The position numbers and the translations under genes were made by a program. The notes beneath the pieces are model-generated. The model worked only from the letters and a program-made list of their open reading frames with translations, searched no databases and was not told the DNA's origin. Below, piece by piece: positions 1-12,611 of a DNA stretch of 64,000 nt. Every line of letters begins with the position of its first letter. Position 1 is the stretch's first letter. The stretch is from Eutreptiella sp. 'Long Island Sound 2002' (taxonomy: Eukaryota; Euglenozoa; Euglenophyceae; Eutreptiales; Eutreptiaceae): NCBI GenBank assembly GCA_964036045.1, contig OZ038385.1, positions 17,889,786 to 17,953,785 on the forward strand. The letters are read 5' to 3'.

Positions 1-944
1 GCCCCTCCGCCTCGGGCACGCGACCGTCCTCCTCCACACTGCACTCGCGGATGCCGGTGTCGGACTCGTGATAGCGCGTGTTGAGGGCCTCAGGCGCGTG
101 GCGGTCGTGTGGCCTGCGCGGAAGGCAATGTGGGGGAGGCGGTGGAGGGCCGCCGACCGAGCGGCGTATGGTACGGGGCGCAGGACGATTGACGATGGGA
201 GGGACGCGTGCTGTGGGATGGGCTTGGGAGACAGGACGGAGGGCCCGGTCAAGGGGAAGTCATCCCGACGGGCGTTGGGTCGGGTGCACGTCCAGTTCTG
301 ATGCCCCTTTGTTATTTCGCCGATTGTCAAACAGCGATGCGCGGGGGGGGGGGGGGCGTAAAAACGCAACGAAGTCGAGATTGGTAGAGGGAACCGTCCA
401 ACAACAATACACAACGATGACGACGACGACAACGACGAGGAATAACTGAGTTTTGCTGCTGATTGTTCTTGTTGTTGTGATGTTTTGTGGTGTCCGGTGC
501 GGGAATGGGCCATGTCGACAGGTGGGAACCACAAAGATACGGGGGTTGCAGGTGGACTTGTTGCCCTCGGAATCGCGTTGTAAGCCACGTAGCCAAAGAT
601 ACGGCCCGCCGCCGCCGCTGTCGTTGTTGCTGCTATTGGGGGAACAGGCCGCGCCCCCTCCCGGGCGCACCCTCCACCACGAGAGCAGGGGGTCGCACAC
701 CACGAGGCATTGCACCCGTTCGCCGGGCCATTGTACAGTGGTGGCCGCCGACCCGGCGAGACTTGGGGGAGCCTCTGCGGCTGCTTGGCCGCAGGGCCCC
801 AGCGCAGCTCTTCTACCAGCGTCTCTGTCGGCGCCTGCGGAGCACGAGGCGGTGACTGTCAATGCAGATGGATGATGTCATGACGCACTCCTGCACTCCT
901 GCAAAAACTAACGACACCAAGCGCTAACCACACTGACAACAGTA
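1..944. other. no supported gene; low-complexity DNA
   Basis: GC-rich, with a G18 run at about 342-358 and a (GAC/CAA)-rich stretch at 405-445. Long open frames exist on both strands but overlap each other and lack protein-like composition. Confidence 0.5.
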
Positions 945-1185
945 GCTGCTGCTGAAGCAGCAGCGGCAGCAAGAGCGGCAAGCGGTAGGAGTGGCAGCAG
1001 CGGCGGCAGCACCGGGAGCAACAGCAGCGGCGGCGGCGGCGGCAGCAGCAGCAGCAGCAAGAGCAGCAGCGGTCGCAGCAACGGCAGCAGCAGCACCAGC
1101 GGCAGCGGCAGCAGCAGCAGCAGCACCAGCAGCACCAGCAGCAGTGGCAGCGTCAGCGGCAGCAGCAGTAGCGGCAGCATCACCA
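945..1185. repeat. GCN (GCA/GCG) trinucleotide repeat
   Basis: Imperfect GCAGCAGCGGCAGC array. Encodes poly-Ala on the + strand and Ala/Leu/Cys-rich runs on the other. No supporting gene structure around it. Confidence 0.8.
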
Positions 1186-1971
1186 CAGCACACCTCCAAA
1201 GACTGCCCCAGAACGCCATCAGCAGCAGATGAATCCGGATCCTGCGGGCCCTCCGCGCAGACAGAGACCGCGGATGCCCCGGAAGGGCCCGACACAGGGG
1301 CCTGATCGGGATCGCTGCGAAAGAGACAAGCGGCGAAGATGGCCTCACAACCGACTGCACAGCCGTGTGCAATGCCGTTGGGGTGGGGTGGGGCATCAGA
1401 TGGACTCTTCGCGTGCGGGGTACAGAGGGGGCCCGGTACCTCAGACCTGGACCGCACACCGCTCCTGAACGCCGATTGTCAGGGCGCCCCCCAACTAGAA
1501 AAAAGAACATGCTGCGTCACTCACTGTTCAAAAATGGGGGTTACCACGGCGGTTGACCGGCAACCGCCGTCGGTTGCACAGCAACCGGGCGCTCCTTGAT
1601 GAGGAAGCAAAAGAAGTGGGGGATACTGGAAAGGGGGGAGGGGGTCCGTGCGAAATGCGGAATGGCAAAATTGATGCGGAGAAAACTTGGCCCCAATTGC
1701 TACGTACCACTGAAAAATTCGGTACGACCCCCAGATCGTGACATGACACACGTAGACTGTGAATGGTGGTTGTTCTTTCCCGCGGGCCTTTGTTTGGCTC
1801 CTACAGACATATTGCAACAGCTCCAAATCGCCTGCCAAAGATCCTCTGTAGAGAAAACTGCGCGGGCAGAAGGGGTTTGCGCATCCCAAGAGCGATGGCT
1901 ATAGACCTTCTAATACCGTGGCAGAGTTTGGCACACTTCTGTTGTGCCAAATTTTGCCTGTTCCAAACCCC
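1186..1971. other. no supported gene
   Basis: Unique-looking sequence between the GCN array and R1. Nothing recognised. Confidence 0.4.
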
Positions 1972-2320
1972 CTGTGTGACATTCCGTCTGGTTGTTGTTT
2001 CTTTACGGGGCCCTGGACAGTCACCCGTTCTTCCCTCCGCATGTTGCGTCGGGTTGCTGCTTTCTGTCGGCCGCTGCGGCCGGTGCTCTTGCTGGTGTTG
2101 TTTCCGCGTTCGCGGAGCCCAGTGGTTGGTGTGCTGGGGCTGTGCTGGATGTGGCATGGTGTGCCGTTTGCGCGTCAGCGGCGCCCAGTAGTTGGCATAT
2201 TGAGGTTGTGTTGGTTGTTGTGGGGGTCGTTTGACTGTTGTTGCTGTCCACCCACCTCCGTCCTCAGGCTGTCCACACCCTGCCTCTCTGTGTTCCCGTG
2301 TGCGTGAGCCCCAGGTGCCC
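1972..2320 (+). repeat. dispersed repeat family R1, copy A
   Basis: Begins GTGACATTCCGTCTGGTTGT and is nearly identical over about 320 bp to 30471-30820. It is open on the minus strand as a Gln/Arg/Thr-rich peptide, but no domain is recognisable. Orientation is the same as the other copies. Confidence 0.8.
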
Positions 2321-2332
2321 TGCTCCGCACGG

Positions 2333-2640
2333 GCCCCAGCGGTGGCCCACTGGGCGCAGACGAACAATGGCGCTGTGCCGCAGGGGCCTTAGGGTTGGCT
2401 CCTTGGGTGCCTGATCCCCTGCGCGCACTGGTGGCTCCACGGAACGCATCAGGGGCCCCAGTGGTGGCCCACTGGGTGCAGGTTCTCCTGAGCGTGGACG
2501 GACAAAGACGTTGCGCTGCAGGGGCCCCGGGGTTGGCCCTCTGGGTGCCCCATCCCCTGCGCGCACTCACCATTTTACGCAACTCCTCAGGGGCCTCGCT
2601 GGCCCACTGGGAGTCCGATCTCCCGGCCGACCCCCCTGTG
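2333..2640 (+). repeat. tandem repeat, about 125-bp unit
   Basis: The block GGCCCCAGCGGTGGCCCACT recurs at about 2333, 2455 and, partly, 2589, with CCCCTGCGCGCACT in each full unit. Abuts R1 copy A. No gene seen here; both strands happen to be open. Confidence 0.7.
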
Positions 2641-3264
2641 GGGTCAATAGGTCTCCTCGACGGCCAATATTCCTGTTGTGCGCAATGGCGGTGCAGGGGT
2701 ACACTGGGTCGGGCTGGGGGGACTACGGGCGGGGTGGCCCCCCGCTCTGGTACAAGAGCGCCCTGCGTATTGGTGGTGTCCCCGTCGATTGTTTTGCTCG
2801 GGATATTGCGGACCGGATCGTGTCGGACAAAGGCCGTTGGTCACGCCGCTCCGTCCGTCATCATCTCGTCGGCCGAACATCACCGTGGCCGACGACCCGG
2901 TCACGGCACGACCACCAGCGCCCCCCCCACCGGCACTGTACCACCATTGAACTCCACCAACATCGCCATCCCCGCACCGCAACAGACGCACCTGCCTCCG
3001 CTCGCTTCCGGTTCTGCGGGGGCCAGAGTCTTGACTGCGGGCACCCCCGACAGATCACGGGCCCGACTGGGACGACCAAAGGGCCGCTCGGTGGTGATGG
3101 CTGAAGAAGAAAGGCCGTGCAGGCAGCACCCGAACACTGTGACTCGCACCTTCGATGGGGAGAGAGCGCACTCACTACAAAGCATAGCACGAGGCCCAAA
3201 AGGGGCAGGGGGGATGGTGCATATGCCAACGCTTCCGACAGGGGGGACCATTTTCAAGGCGGCG

Positions 3265-3355
3265 GGGGGGGGGGGGGTTGCCACAAAGGCTCAGGAAGTG
3301 TGCCGGTCGGTACTTCGGGGTAGTCACGGGTTTGGGGTTTTCAGGAGAACTGTCT
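3265..3355 (+). repeat. intron repeat family R2, copy 1
   Basis: G14 run, then a core resembling GTGTGCCGGTCGGTACTTCG followed by GGGTTTGGGGTTTTCAGGAG. Same orientation as all other copies. Confidence 0.65.
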
Positions 3356-3359
3356 GCGT

Positions 3360-6074
3360 GACAAAATGATGTGAAAATGGGGCAATGGGGGCGGGGGGGG
3401 AGGGGCTTCAGTGTAGTTCTGGACCCCGACACCTGCGGCGGAGGGGGGCGGGGGGTCCGGAGGGGCGTAAATAAGTCATGGCTGGATCTGGAAGAGGGGG
3501 GGGGGGGGTATTTCTTTGGCAACAACACCATGACAGCACTCTGGGTGCTGTGGGAGGCGCATTCATGCGTCTGCCAAAATTCCCCGTTGTTGGTTTTTCC
3601 TCTTCTGTGGAGTGAGGTCGTGTAACCCGCCACCAATGTGTAGTAGTCAAACAATTCAGGAGGAATACGAATCTGCGATGTCCACAACCTCCAACCGCCC
3701 TCACCACATCCCCCCCTAGCGCGGCAACGGTGGTCGCGCGCCAACAGACCGGCGGCACAGATCAGTCCTGAAACCATGTCCTGGCAACCGGTCGCAACTC
3801 CAGAGGGCAGTAGAGGATGGGGCTTGGGCCAGGGCTTGAAGACAAAAGAATCGTTCGAATCCCATGACACTTGGTACGGCAGCTGCCGGTTGGACACCAA
3901 CAACCGTCAGCGTACGGCCGACCGCCGGCTGTGAACCGCCGACCGGCAAACCGAGACCCTCGACTCCATCGGTCGCTAAAAAACACAGACCGAAAGAAAC
4001 GTCTCGTCCCTGGCGGGCACGGTCCCTGACGGGAATCGCTTCCTGGGACCAGCGCAGCCAAACCCGGCCCGGCCCGGTCCCGGTGTTGATGCGTCTGCCT
4101 TGCCCCACCCCGCACAGTCCCTGATGGCGCCGGATGCAGACCTGGCTTGGATCGCTTTCTGGCGACTTTCACGCTCTCGGATCTCGCTCCCAAAGCGTTG
4201 GCCAAGTGCCCGCTGCTGATCTTGCGAATCAACGGCATCGACGATGCCGATCCCGGACTCTGGACACAGTGGGGGCAGGCAGTCGACGAACACACATGCC
4301 GTTCTGCATTTCCTCCCCCAACCCTAGGTACAATCCATTTGCGGCAAACTCAATCGCGGTGTTTGCCCCGTGCGCGGGCGACAGACATGATGGTCAATGG
4401 GTCCCAAAGTTAACTTCGCGAATTTGAGGAGTGCAAATCGCAAAAACATACGAAGCCCCCAAAACAGAGGATCACTACAGCAGTCTCCTGCGCACAGGGC
4501 AGGCACGCCCTCCTCTTCCCTCCCTCTTCTCCCCCCCCTCCTCCAAAGCCCTGTTCCATGCCATGGCTCGTGCCCATTTGCCCTGCACGACCCCGACACT
4601 CTGTCGCCCGGTGCCATGCCTTGTCGCCTGCGTGCATCTCCTGCCCCACAGGACCGCCAGGAAGGCTTTTGCCCTTGCCTCTCGTCTTTACTTCCAGAGG
4701 GTCCGGTTCCTTCGCCTCCTTCGAGTCCTCTTGAACGTGCAGTTTCGCAATCTGGTCCAAGTGCACAGTCCCCTGACCCACTTGCGCCTGGCTGCCGGTC
4801 TGCGTCAGCGTTCTTGTCTGCAGTACAAAGGCGAGTGCACTCCCGACCCGACTTGCCGCTTGCGTTCGCCAGGTCACACGTGATCAGAAGGAGCACGTAC
4901 GGGTCCTACTGGTTCCTACTGAGTTCCGGTACGACAGGAGCCGATATTACTGAGTGGCACAAGGTATGGGGGGCTGATTCCTAAGGAACCTCAGTTCCCC
5001 TGCGGAACACCAGCGGCCTGTCTGCCCCCAAGGGCGAGGGCCCGACCAAACGTCAGGAGATTCTGAAGATCTATCATCTGTGGCGATGTGTCCTGTGTCA
5101 AGAAACACAAAAATACAACATAAATGTTCACGGCGCCCTGGGCTAAGGTGGCCCCCCTTTGCCCTGAGGACTGCACGGCGCGCGCAGTGTGTCACATGCT
5201 TCCACCCTCTGTGTGGGTGTGGGTGAAATGCCCGTCCCGCTGCTCACTGCGGGACTTGAGCTGCCCCCATGCCGTCCACCCCCCGGCCAGCGCTGACGGG
5301 CTTCACATGCAGTCACACCCGAACCGCGAAGTTTGGAGGGGGGCTCTCCACCACAACTGACGTGGAGTGGGGGGGAGGGAGCCCGGGCGGCGGGGGAAGG
5401 GGGGATGGGGTGGGCAAAAGGCCACTGGCGACATGTACCCCTACAGGAGCAGTGAGCATCTGCCTGCAGCTCGTCCGGTCATTCCGCACAGACAACCGTG
5501 TCCGCCTGGCACGGGCAACCGGCGATGCATCAGAGGGCCGGCCACTGAATGGGGGTAAGTGCAGTGATGCGTGGGAGATGGGGACGGGGGTGATGCTGAG
5601 GCGTCTCAGGATCTCGGTTGGAGAGAGGGGGGTGGGGGGGTCAGAGAGCGAGACAGCACAGGGAGACAGGGGGGGGGGGAGAGAGAGCGACAGAGACAGA
5701 GGGAGAGGGGGGTGTAGAGACAGAGAGGGGGAGAGAGGGAGGGAGGGAGGGAGGGAGGGAGAGAAGGAAGGAGGAAGATCTTTGTGGTGACTCCAGCATG
5801 AACTTGAACTTGAGGTGGTCGGCATCTGTGCTCGTGCCCTTGCAGTGTGCTGGCGCATACCCGGGGGCAGACCTGAGTGCCGTAGAAATACCGCGGCCAT
5901 CGCTGTTGCCCTGGAGTCAACACTGGGCCGTCAACATACGCCGCAAAATTGTGGGGCCAAACCAGCTAAGCGACCAGACACATAACGGACCCGGGTACAC
6001 GCCACCAGACGCTACCTCACGCGACCGCACGCGACCAGATGGGAAATGGTCAGAGCGCCAGAGAGGGGGTGCAC
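3360..6074. other. no firm gene; GA-rich low-complexity block
   Basis: Contains several poly(G) runs and, at 5620-5780, a long GA/GGGA purine tract. Two stretches on the minus strand look partly coding: 4410-4877 and about 5785-5850 (ADHLKFKFMLESPQ after an acceptor-like GCAAG), but borders could not be set. Confidence 0.4.
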
Positions 6075-6182
6075 CAGTTTGTGGGGATTCTCTATCAGGT
6101 CCGCCCACGATGAGGCGGTCTGCTGCATGATGGCCGCCCGCTCCGTAGTCTCCAAGTACTCCACGTCCTTGCGACCCCAGTC
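6075..6182 (-). CDS. isolated internal exon, unknown protein
   Basis: A 36-codon open stretch reads DWGRKDVEYLETTERAAIMQ and continues to SSWADLIENPHKL. It has a clear acceptor (pyrimidine-rich tract, then CCGCAG) and a possible donor GTGCAC; both borders are phase 0. Composition and codon use look like real protein and unlike the surrounding G-rich DNA. No family was recognised, and partner exons were not found with confidence on either side. The donor is the weaker border: the frame stays open for about 20 more codons. Confidence 0.5.
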
Positions 6183-8525
6183 CTGCGGTGGGTGGATGGG
6201 TGGGGTGGGGTGGGGTGGGGTGGTGGGAGTGGGGAACGCGGTTAGGTTGAAGTTCAGCGGCCGTGGGTGGGTGTGGGTCACACAGCTGAGCCCTTTTGTA
6301 AATTCGGTCTCTCCCCCTGCTCCAAATGTTTCTGCAGGTCAGTCAAAACCCCAAAAATCGCCCCCCCGTGGAGGAATGCTGAGCTATTGCACGTGTGCAC
6401 AAGCGGCAGGCAGTACAAAGCTCAGAAAGAAAATTGGCTTGTCAGTGGCCTATAAGACCATAGGTACCTTTCTGTCACAAGAGGGACATACAGATGCCAC
6501 TGGGCTGTCCAGCAACATGCACAATGAAGCAATAGGGTGCAGCGGTACATTGTTCACCACCGCTAAGCAGCAACTATTGGACCTACTCTGTCGACATGTC
6601 ACTGAGTTCACATACAACAGGGAACCGAGACCCCCCCTCCCCCCGGGGGCAATGCCCCAAGCGAATCGCTGCACAGGGTCCAGTAGGGGTGTAAATTGGG
6701 AAAGTACAGGAAAATCATAGCACCAATCTGCGCACATTGGGCTGCACGGTCCCACATGTGGCATGTGCCAGGAGGCACAAGCTGTCAGCGTCCACACTGG
6801 CTACGTTACAATCCAGCGCCGTAGTTGAAAAAAGACGGTGTTGCGGGTCGATGGGAGCATGTACGTTACATGTATGCACTAGTGCAGAGTGCTTTCCACG
6901 TCCCACGGTGTTTGGCGAACGATGCGTGGCACTGTGGAGTGCAACGCGCGCAATACAATGGGCCGGGAGTAACCCAATTGGCAGATAACAGATAACAGAT
7001 TGGCCAATTGTGCCCAGGAGGATATACTTAACAGACACGCAATCCAGGAGCTAAGAAATGGCTGCACGTTGAGGACCGCACTGACAATTATACAGGAAAT
7101 GTGCTTCTGCGCCTACGCGGGTGGTGACTAGAGGGTAATAGTGTACTTGAGGCGCCACTCCGTGGTCAGACCTAATGGTTGGGCATATATCTCATGAGAT
7201 CTGTGCGTCGCTTCACCCCCCCAAAACGGATTGCAGATCCGCACTCTGTGCACTAAATGGGCCTCCCATGGGGATGGCTCCTACTCTGGACCATAACTTC
7301 CCCGCTGCCTGACTGTATGTGTCCGTCAGCAAAGAGAAAATAAAGGAGATTCTCCAGGGTCTCATGGGGCACGTGGAAAAAGCGTGAAGTAGTCCCGGTG
7401 CCAGCCCTATCCAGGTGTTATCCTTGTGTATGCTCCATACCAGCTCCCTGGCATTCCATCGTCGCTTCTTCGCCAGCCATTTAGCCGCTGCCACAAAATC
7501 GGCCATGACTGCATGGGGGTGTACATTATTAAATTGCCCTGAACAGTCCGCTTCTCCTATAACTGCACACTCCCAATCACTGAGGCCCTAAACCCATGGT
7601 TGTGGAACTGTGATTTTAAGGACTAAGAATGAGGCACATATCTCTTCCGTGAGGAGTCGCAAAAACAATGTGAATGCTCGAGCTGCTGCACGAAGGTAGA
7701 ACCGCTGTATCTGAGGCTCTATGACGGCGGCTATGGTCGCAATAGCACGGTGCCGCGCAACTGGATCTTGGCTTTGCCTAACAAGTAAAGCAGTGGAACC
7801 CGTCGAGAGGGGTTTAACGGCCAGCCATTTTTGGTGACAATGTTACACAGAGTAGTCTGTATGCACTGTGTGTTTTGGACTGTTGAACATACCCCTCGTG
7901 CTGCAGAAAGTGTTGGGTTTCATCCCATGACCATTGGTGGCAGAAACCGAACAGCATGGTCTGCCCCTTGTGTGCTACCCGCAAACTGGCGTGTAATGCT
8001 ATCTGTGAGTGCCCGTACTTTCTGACGTAGATATGGGTGTGTGCTCTGGGACTCAATGGGCAGCGCTGCTGCCAAGGTGCCAGTGGTGTATCTGTGTTGT
8101 ACGTGTAGTGTGCGTGCCAGATTATGTAAGCCGGGTATGGCTTGTTGGCGAGACCGTGCACCGGAACATGGCAGTGGGTCCGTGCTGCGCAATGGTGTGC
8201 CATCGTGAGTGATTGTCAGTGGTAGAAGCGCAAAGTGGGTACCGATGCACAAGACTGTGCCGCCCTGTTGCCATATGTGTAGGGTCGCAATAGCACGGCG
8301 GCCATGTTTGTGCCATACCTTGCCGTTTCGCGTGCTTCTCGAAAGCTTGGCGCACGTTCAATGGTGATGAGGAGACGATGCGGATATGGGCTCGTATCGC
8401 TTGTCGTTCCCACGCAGAGTGCTGTGTGTGCCGCACCATTTTATTGACAACGCTGCCTAACGTCGCGCGTTATGCTGATGTGAGGTATGGTACCGTGACA
8501 TTCACCGGTTTGCACAGGGGGATAT
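6183..8525. other. no supported gene
   Basis: GC drops after about 6.7 kb. (GGGGT)n near 6196-6225. No coding signal or clear repeat recognised between 6.3 and 8.5 kb apart from short open frames on both strands. Confidence 0.4.
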
Positions 8526-9857
8526 TCATGCTGGAGGCGATGCCTTGTATGTGCCGGTGCAGTATCGCCGTCTATGCGTAGTCCCAGTTGATGCGTGCCA
8601 CATGTGCCTGTCGCAAGGTGGTCTGTAGTTGTTTTGTATGCTGTGCTCCAAGCAGGGGCTGTGCTGCCGTGGGTAGTGCTGGTGCTGCGTCGTTGAGTGT
8701 GTATTTGTGTGTCGTGTGCCACCAGTCTCGTTCTCAGCAGCATGCCAACTCCAGAGAGTCAACCAACTCGACACGGACCAATGTCCAATCAATCTCTGTG
8801 GTCTTTTCAGAAGGCTGTGAAAAGTGGAGTCTTCTGAACCGGCCAAGGCCGTGGTGACGTGGTTGCGCAGTCGTTGCGTTGTGGCCAGGGTGGTTTTTCC
8901 TGTGTATGTCACAAGCCAAAAATTGTGCACCGCGACGTAAATTAGGATTGTTGCCGGTGTGACGGACGTGTACCACGTGTGTGTGCGTGAAATGGCCCGG
9001 ATCATGCGTATATTGGGGAGTGTCTCGTAGGGGAGGTATGTCACGCGTGCTTGTAATAACTGAGCCTAGGAACCCAGATTCTTTGCTTCCAGTGCATTGC
9101 GCATGGCCCTGGTGTATGCCTTGTACAAGAAATGTCGTTATGGGTGTGGTTGCCACAGGGTGGAGACACTGCGGTGGTGGTGAAGAAAATAACAATGTAG
9201 GCGCAGACGTTGTGTGTCCGATAGTGCATGGACTGTGTCGTATGCCGCGTAGAGAAACCAAGTGTGACATTGGAACTCCGCCCTCGCCACCGGCGCTGTG
9301 TGCAGTGGGTGTAGTGCTTCATTTCGTAGAGCCTAGCGACGGGACGTGATATGGGAATGGTAATTGATGGGTGTATCTCCGGTGCAAAGCACGATGTGTG
9401 AAGAAGGCGTGAGTGGTGTGTTCCATTGGCACCATGGTTGCGTGGGCGTGTGGTATGTCTCCGAAGCGAGTGCAGAGGTCGTGGTCCATACATTTACAGC
9501 TCCGATGACGGTGCACAAGAATTGCAGGACGTGTGTCAGCGGGGTGACAGCATTCACGGGGCGTGTGTAACTCCGTACCATGTGGCAAAGCGGTGTGTGT
9601 CGTGTGCTGTGTTGTTGGGCAATGTGTGTCAAGGTAGGGGGATGTGTCACCAAGGGGAGTGAAGGATGCATCCGTTGAGCAGAGAAGGCAAATAGTTTTA
9701 ACTGGCAAGGGTCCAGTTTGCATTGGCTTTGAAGGTATGATGCCGGTCCTGATGGCAGGTCTAGTGGTGTGTAGCCGTATGCACTCGAGAAAGGGTGGGT
9801 CTGTGTGGACTCGTAAATATGCTCAGCCAACGCTAATCGCTGTTGGATTTGATGCAT
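8526..9857 (-). mobile_element. degenerate integrase and GIY-YIG or chromodomain-like remnant
   Basis: At about 9.80-9.86 kb a frame reads ALAEHIYESTQTHPFSSAYG then YTPLDLP, which matches the end of Ty3/gypsy-type integrase cores (Y-x-S-x-H-x-x-P-F-x-x-Y-G-x-x-P). Further along, near 8.9 kb, another frame has HNFWLVTYTGKT followed by QRLRNHV; this can be read as a GIY-YIG nuclease core or, less well, as a chromodomain-like element. Frames change several times between these points, so the element is dead. With the zinc knuckles at 10.6 kb it may be an internally deleted LTR-type element; no LTRs were found by eye. Confidence 0.4.
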
Positions 9858-9900
9858 GGCATGTAATATATCAATCAGTGACGGTTCGTCCGTGGAGCGT

Positions 9901-10179
9901 TTAAAGATCCGTTGAGGATGAGGACGCTGGAATGTTCTTGGGCATATGAGCGGAGAAGATCAGTGGGAGGACGCGAGCTCCTCGCAGCAGTGTTCGCAAT
10001 CCCGCATGAAGTGATCGCTTAGTAGTGCTTGCCGTGCTCAGCATGTCCAGCGTGACTTGCATCTCGTCCGTAGCATGCACCGCGACCCATTGCCGCAATC
10101 GTATCATCTGGCCGTCCGTCCATTCCGCCAACAATGCGTCCAGCAGTTCCGAGTGCCATGCTGCCGGCGTTGTATCCAC
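9901..10179 (-). pseudogene. ORF fragment beside the zinc-knuckle element
   Basis: About 92 open codons containing AAWHSELLDALLAEWTDGQM then IRLRQWVAVHATDEM. It looks coding, lies just downstream of the zinc-knuckle fragment on the same strand in another frame, and has no ATG start (GTG at its 5' end). Probably part of the same decayed retroelement, although no protease or reverse transcriptase motif is visible in it. Confidence 0.35.
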
Positions 10180-10514
10180 GGGTAAGGGCTCGAGGTCGAC
10201 CCACTAGCGTCGTGTAGAGCTTCCACTTAACGGCCGGTTCTTGTGCGGTGTAGTCGGTGGATCTTCTCGTTCCGTGCCAGCCCGCTTTCCCGCACGTCAC
10301 GCCGGAGGCATCTCTTCATCATCCGGTCGTGGCAGTTCTGGGCTGGACTCAATATTGAGGACATCCTCCGCCAGATCCTGCTTGCATTCGTGGATAATGC
10401 TGTGTGATGCTTGTAGTGCTTTGATGTCCTGCTGCAATTGTTTTATCGCTGTGTCGTGTGATTCGTGATCCACTGCGATGTTGGCAATTTTGGACTCGTG
10501 TTCTACTTGTACCT

Positions 10515-10720
10515 GGGACATTCTCCGTAGGCATCCTGCCATCTCGTGGCCGAAAATCCCGCAATATAGGCAACCCCTGCGGACACCATCGTCTCAAGGA
10601 GGGAAATTGACTTCAGGATCTGTCGTGGAGCATTTTGCCGTCGCATGTGTGTTGTCCCCACATCGTAAGCACCAAAGGTGATCGTTAGATTCGGCAGCTG
10701 GAGTGTTCCCCGTCGCTTCC
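10515..10720 (-). pseudogene. Gag-like fragment with two CCHC zinc knuckles, broken by TGA
   Basis: Two perfect CX2CX4HX4C knuckles lie in one reading frame: CLRCGDNTHATAKC, then CLYCGIFGHEMAGC about 20 codons on. Such pairs are typical of retrotransposon nucleocapsid proteins. An in-frame TGA sits between them, after VNFPP. Downstream the frame continues with a charged helix (SKIANIAVDHESHDTAIKQL) to a stop at 10297. Interpreted as a decayed retroelement Gag; the stop argues against current function. Confidence 0.6.
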
Positions 10721-10799
10721 CCCCCGCCCCAAGTGGCCCAGCAATGGCTTGACTCCAACTCCAACTCCAACTTAGACTGGGGCCCAATGTCTGATCGCA

Positions 10800-12280
10800 G
10801 ATGAGGACGTTGAGCCATATCTCTTTTGGGCAATGAGCGCTGGTGGCAACAGATTAACGAGCGCGTTGTTGGTAGTGCCCGCTGGTCTTTTTCTTCACAG
10901 TCCACACCACAGCTCACGACGCTTACCCTGCAGTGCACCTGCTGCATGCCCTCCCCGACCCACCACACCCCACCCCGCCCCGCCGCACGCCACGCCACGC
11001 CACCCCGCCCCACCCTGATGATGATGATGATGTCTGTCCTGCCCCTGTTTTGGTGGGTCCCTTTTCTGAACCAAAGGTTTAGACTACTCGCCAGAGGACG
11101 CACGCAAACGCGAATTGCATCTCGACATTGGGTATGTCCGGTGCACAAGAGAAGCACAGATGCCCAAAAGCGCACCCTGCAATCGGCAGCCCACCGTCAC
11201 CGTCTCATCACACCCTAAAAGCTTCTTTTTTTTGGATTCCCCACATCCGAAACAGGGGGGTACCTCATCCCGACAGAGCAACCACGGGCGAAAGATAGAC
11301 CAGCATGTTGAGCATCGGGCAAAAATGCCCCGAGCCAGCCCGGGCAGGTCGCACTTTGACTAGCGCCCTGCCAGCTCAGACATGATCCGATGGAGCAGGG
11401 TCCGACTGAGCCACACGCTGGACGCAGCACGTTCCCACCGAGTCCTGGTGGTGCAGGGGGCGGGTATTACTGAGTGGCCTGTAATACGGGGCCTGTTGCT
11501 ACTGAGACGTTTTCCCCGTTGGCACGTCTGTTAGAGGCCTGCCCCGCCCTAGGGAGGGCTGCTCCGTGCACGCGGATAACTTGAGAGACACATGCCCCAT
11601 GGGAACTCGACCCCCTGTCCACTGGAGGGGGGGGGGGGGGGCGCACCTGAAACAGGGCCAGTCTGGACACTTGGGTCCAGACCCACAACTGAGACAGCCA
11701 CGCGGCGATGCATTGGCCGCGCGCCCCGAGCTCCCCGCGCACAAAGCCCTCGAGCGAATGCAGACCGGTGCGGCATTGCGCCTCCCGGGCCTCCAGGCGC
11801 CCGCGGACACCGCTATGGAGCTGATCCCGCCAACAGTTGTCTTCCGAGTCTGCGGAACGTGTGCAGAGGACTGCGGGATGGGACTGCGTGTGGTGCAAGG
11901 CGGGGCAGGAGGGCTGCACGGCAGGGGGGTCTCCGTCAGGACGGCCCGGGTGAAGGGGCCGGTTCGGTTGGGGTCTCGGTTGACCGCACCCACCAGTAAC
12001 CCCCCCCCGAGCACACAAATACAAACTTGCGATGCTAAATTCTTGTCAGTCGGATCGTCAAACAACAAGCATGTTCAACGCCAATAGCCGCCTTTCTGCA
12101 GGGAACAGGCGCACAGCAGTCCAATGGTCCCATCCCGCACACAGACACACAGACACACAAGCTTCAGGTACCGGTTGCATAGCGCTGCAACACGTTGCTG
12201 TTTGCGTCTGGCACCCTCTGGAGTGCCCTCACTCCAGGGGAGGGGGGGGGGGACTTTCCGAGTGTCTTTTTTTGTGGATG
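10800..12280. other. no supported gene
   Basis: Includes (CACCC)n-like sequence at 10960-11015 and a G14 run at 11627. Overlapping open frames at 11.5-12.1 kb are not protein-like. Nothing firm. Confidence 0.4.
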
Positions 12281-12284
12281 GGGC

Positions 12285-12355
12285 CTATGGCAATGTCACT
12301 GAAGAGCTTTTTGTTCTGAGTCTGTTGCTGTGCTGCCTGTGCCTTGCAGGGCAAA
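12285..12355 (+). repeat. dispersed 70-bp repeat R6, copy 1
   Basis: CCTATGGCAATGTCACTGAA through GAGCTTTTTGTTCTGA and CTTGCAGG; matches 63451-63521 with few differences. No function seen. Confidence 0.75.
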
Positions 12356-12611
12356 GGTGAGCGTTCAACATCTGCATCGCGACTGCCTTGCCGAGACACA
12401 CAGAGAGGGGGAAATTTTCGCCCGGGGTCGATTTCATGGGGGGGGGAACTTCGTGGTGGGCCAGAAACGACATTGTAACAGCCCACAGAACGTCCCTTGT
12501 CTCACACAAGCCTCCAGTGCCACTCACTACGCGAGGGGGACCCAACAGCCAGACACCTCCGGTGATAAGGGTCCAGTGCATCGCAGGCCTTCCACACGGG
12601 GGGTGGGGCAG

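Noticed and set aside
908-1510. 200-codon Leu/Pro-rich and poly-Ala frames
   Set aside because: Produced by the GCN repeat; all frames are open and none has protein-like complexity outside the repeat.
2395-3369. 324-codon + strand open frame
   Set aside because: Runs through R1-related tandem repeats and then random-looking GC-rich DNA; no domain, and the opposite strand is equally open.
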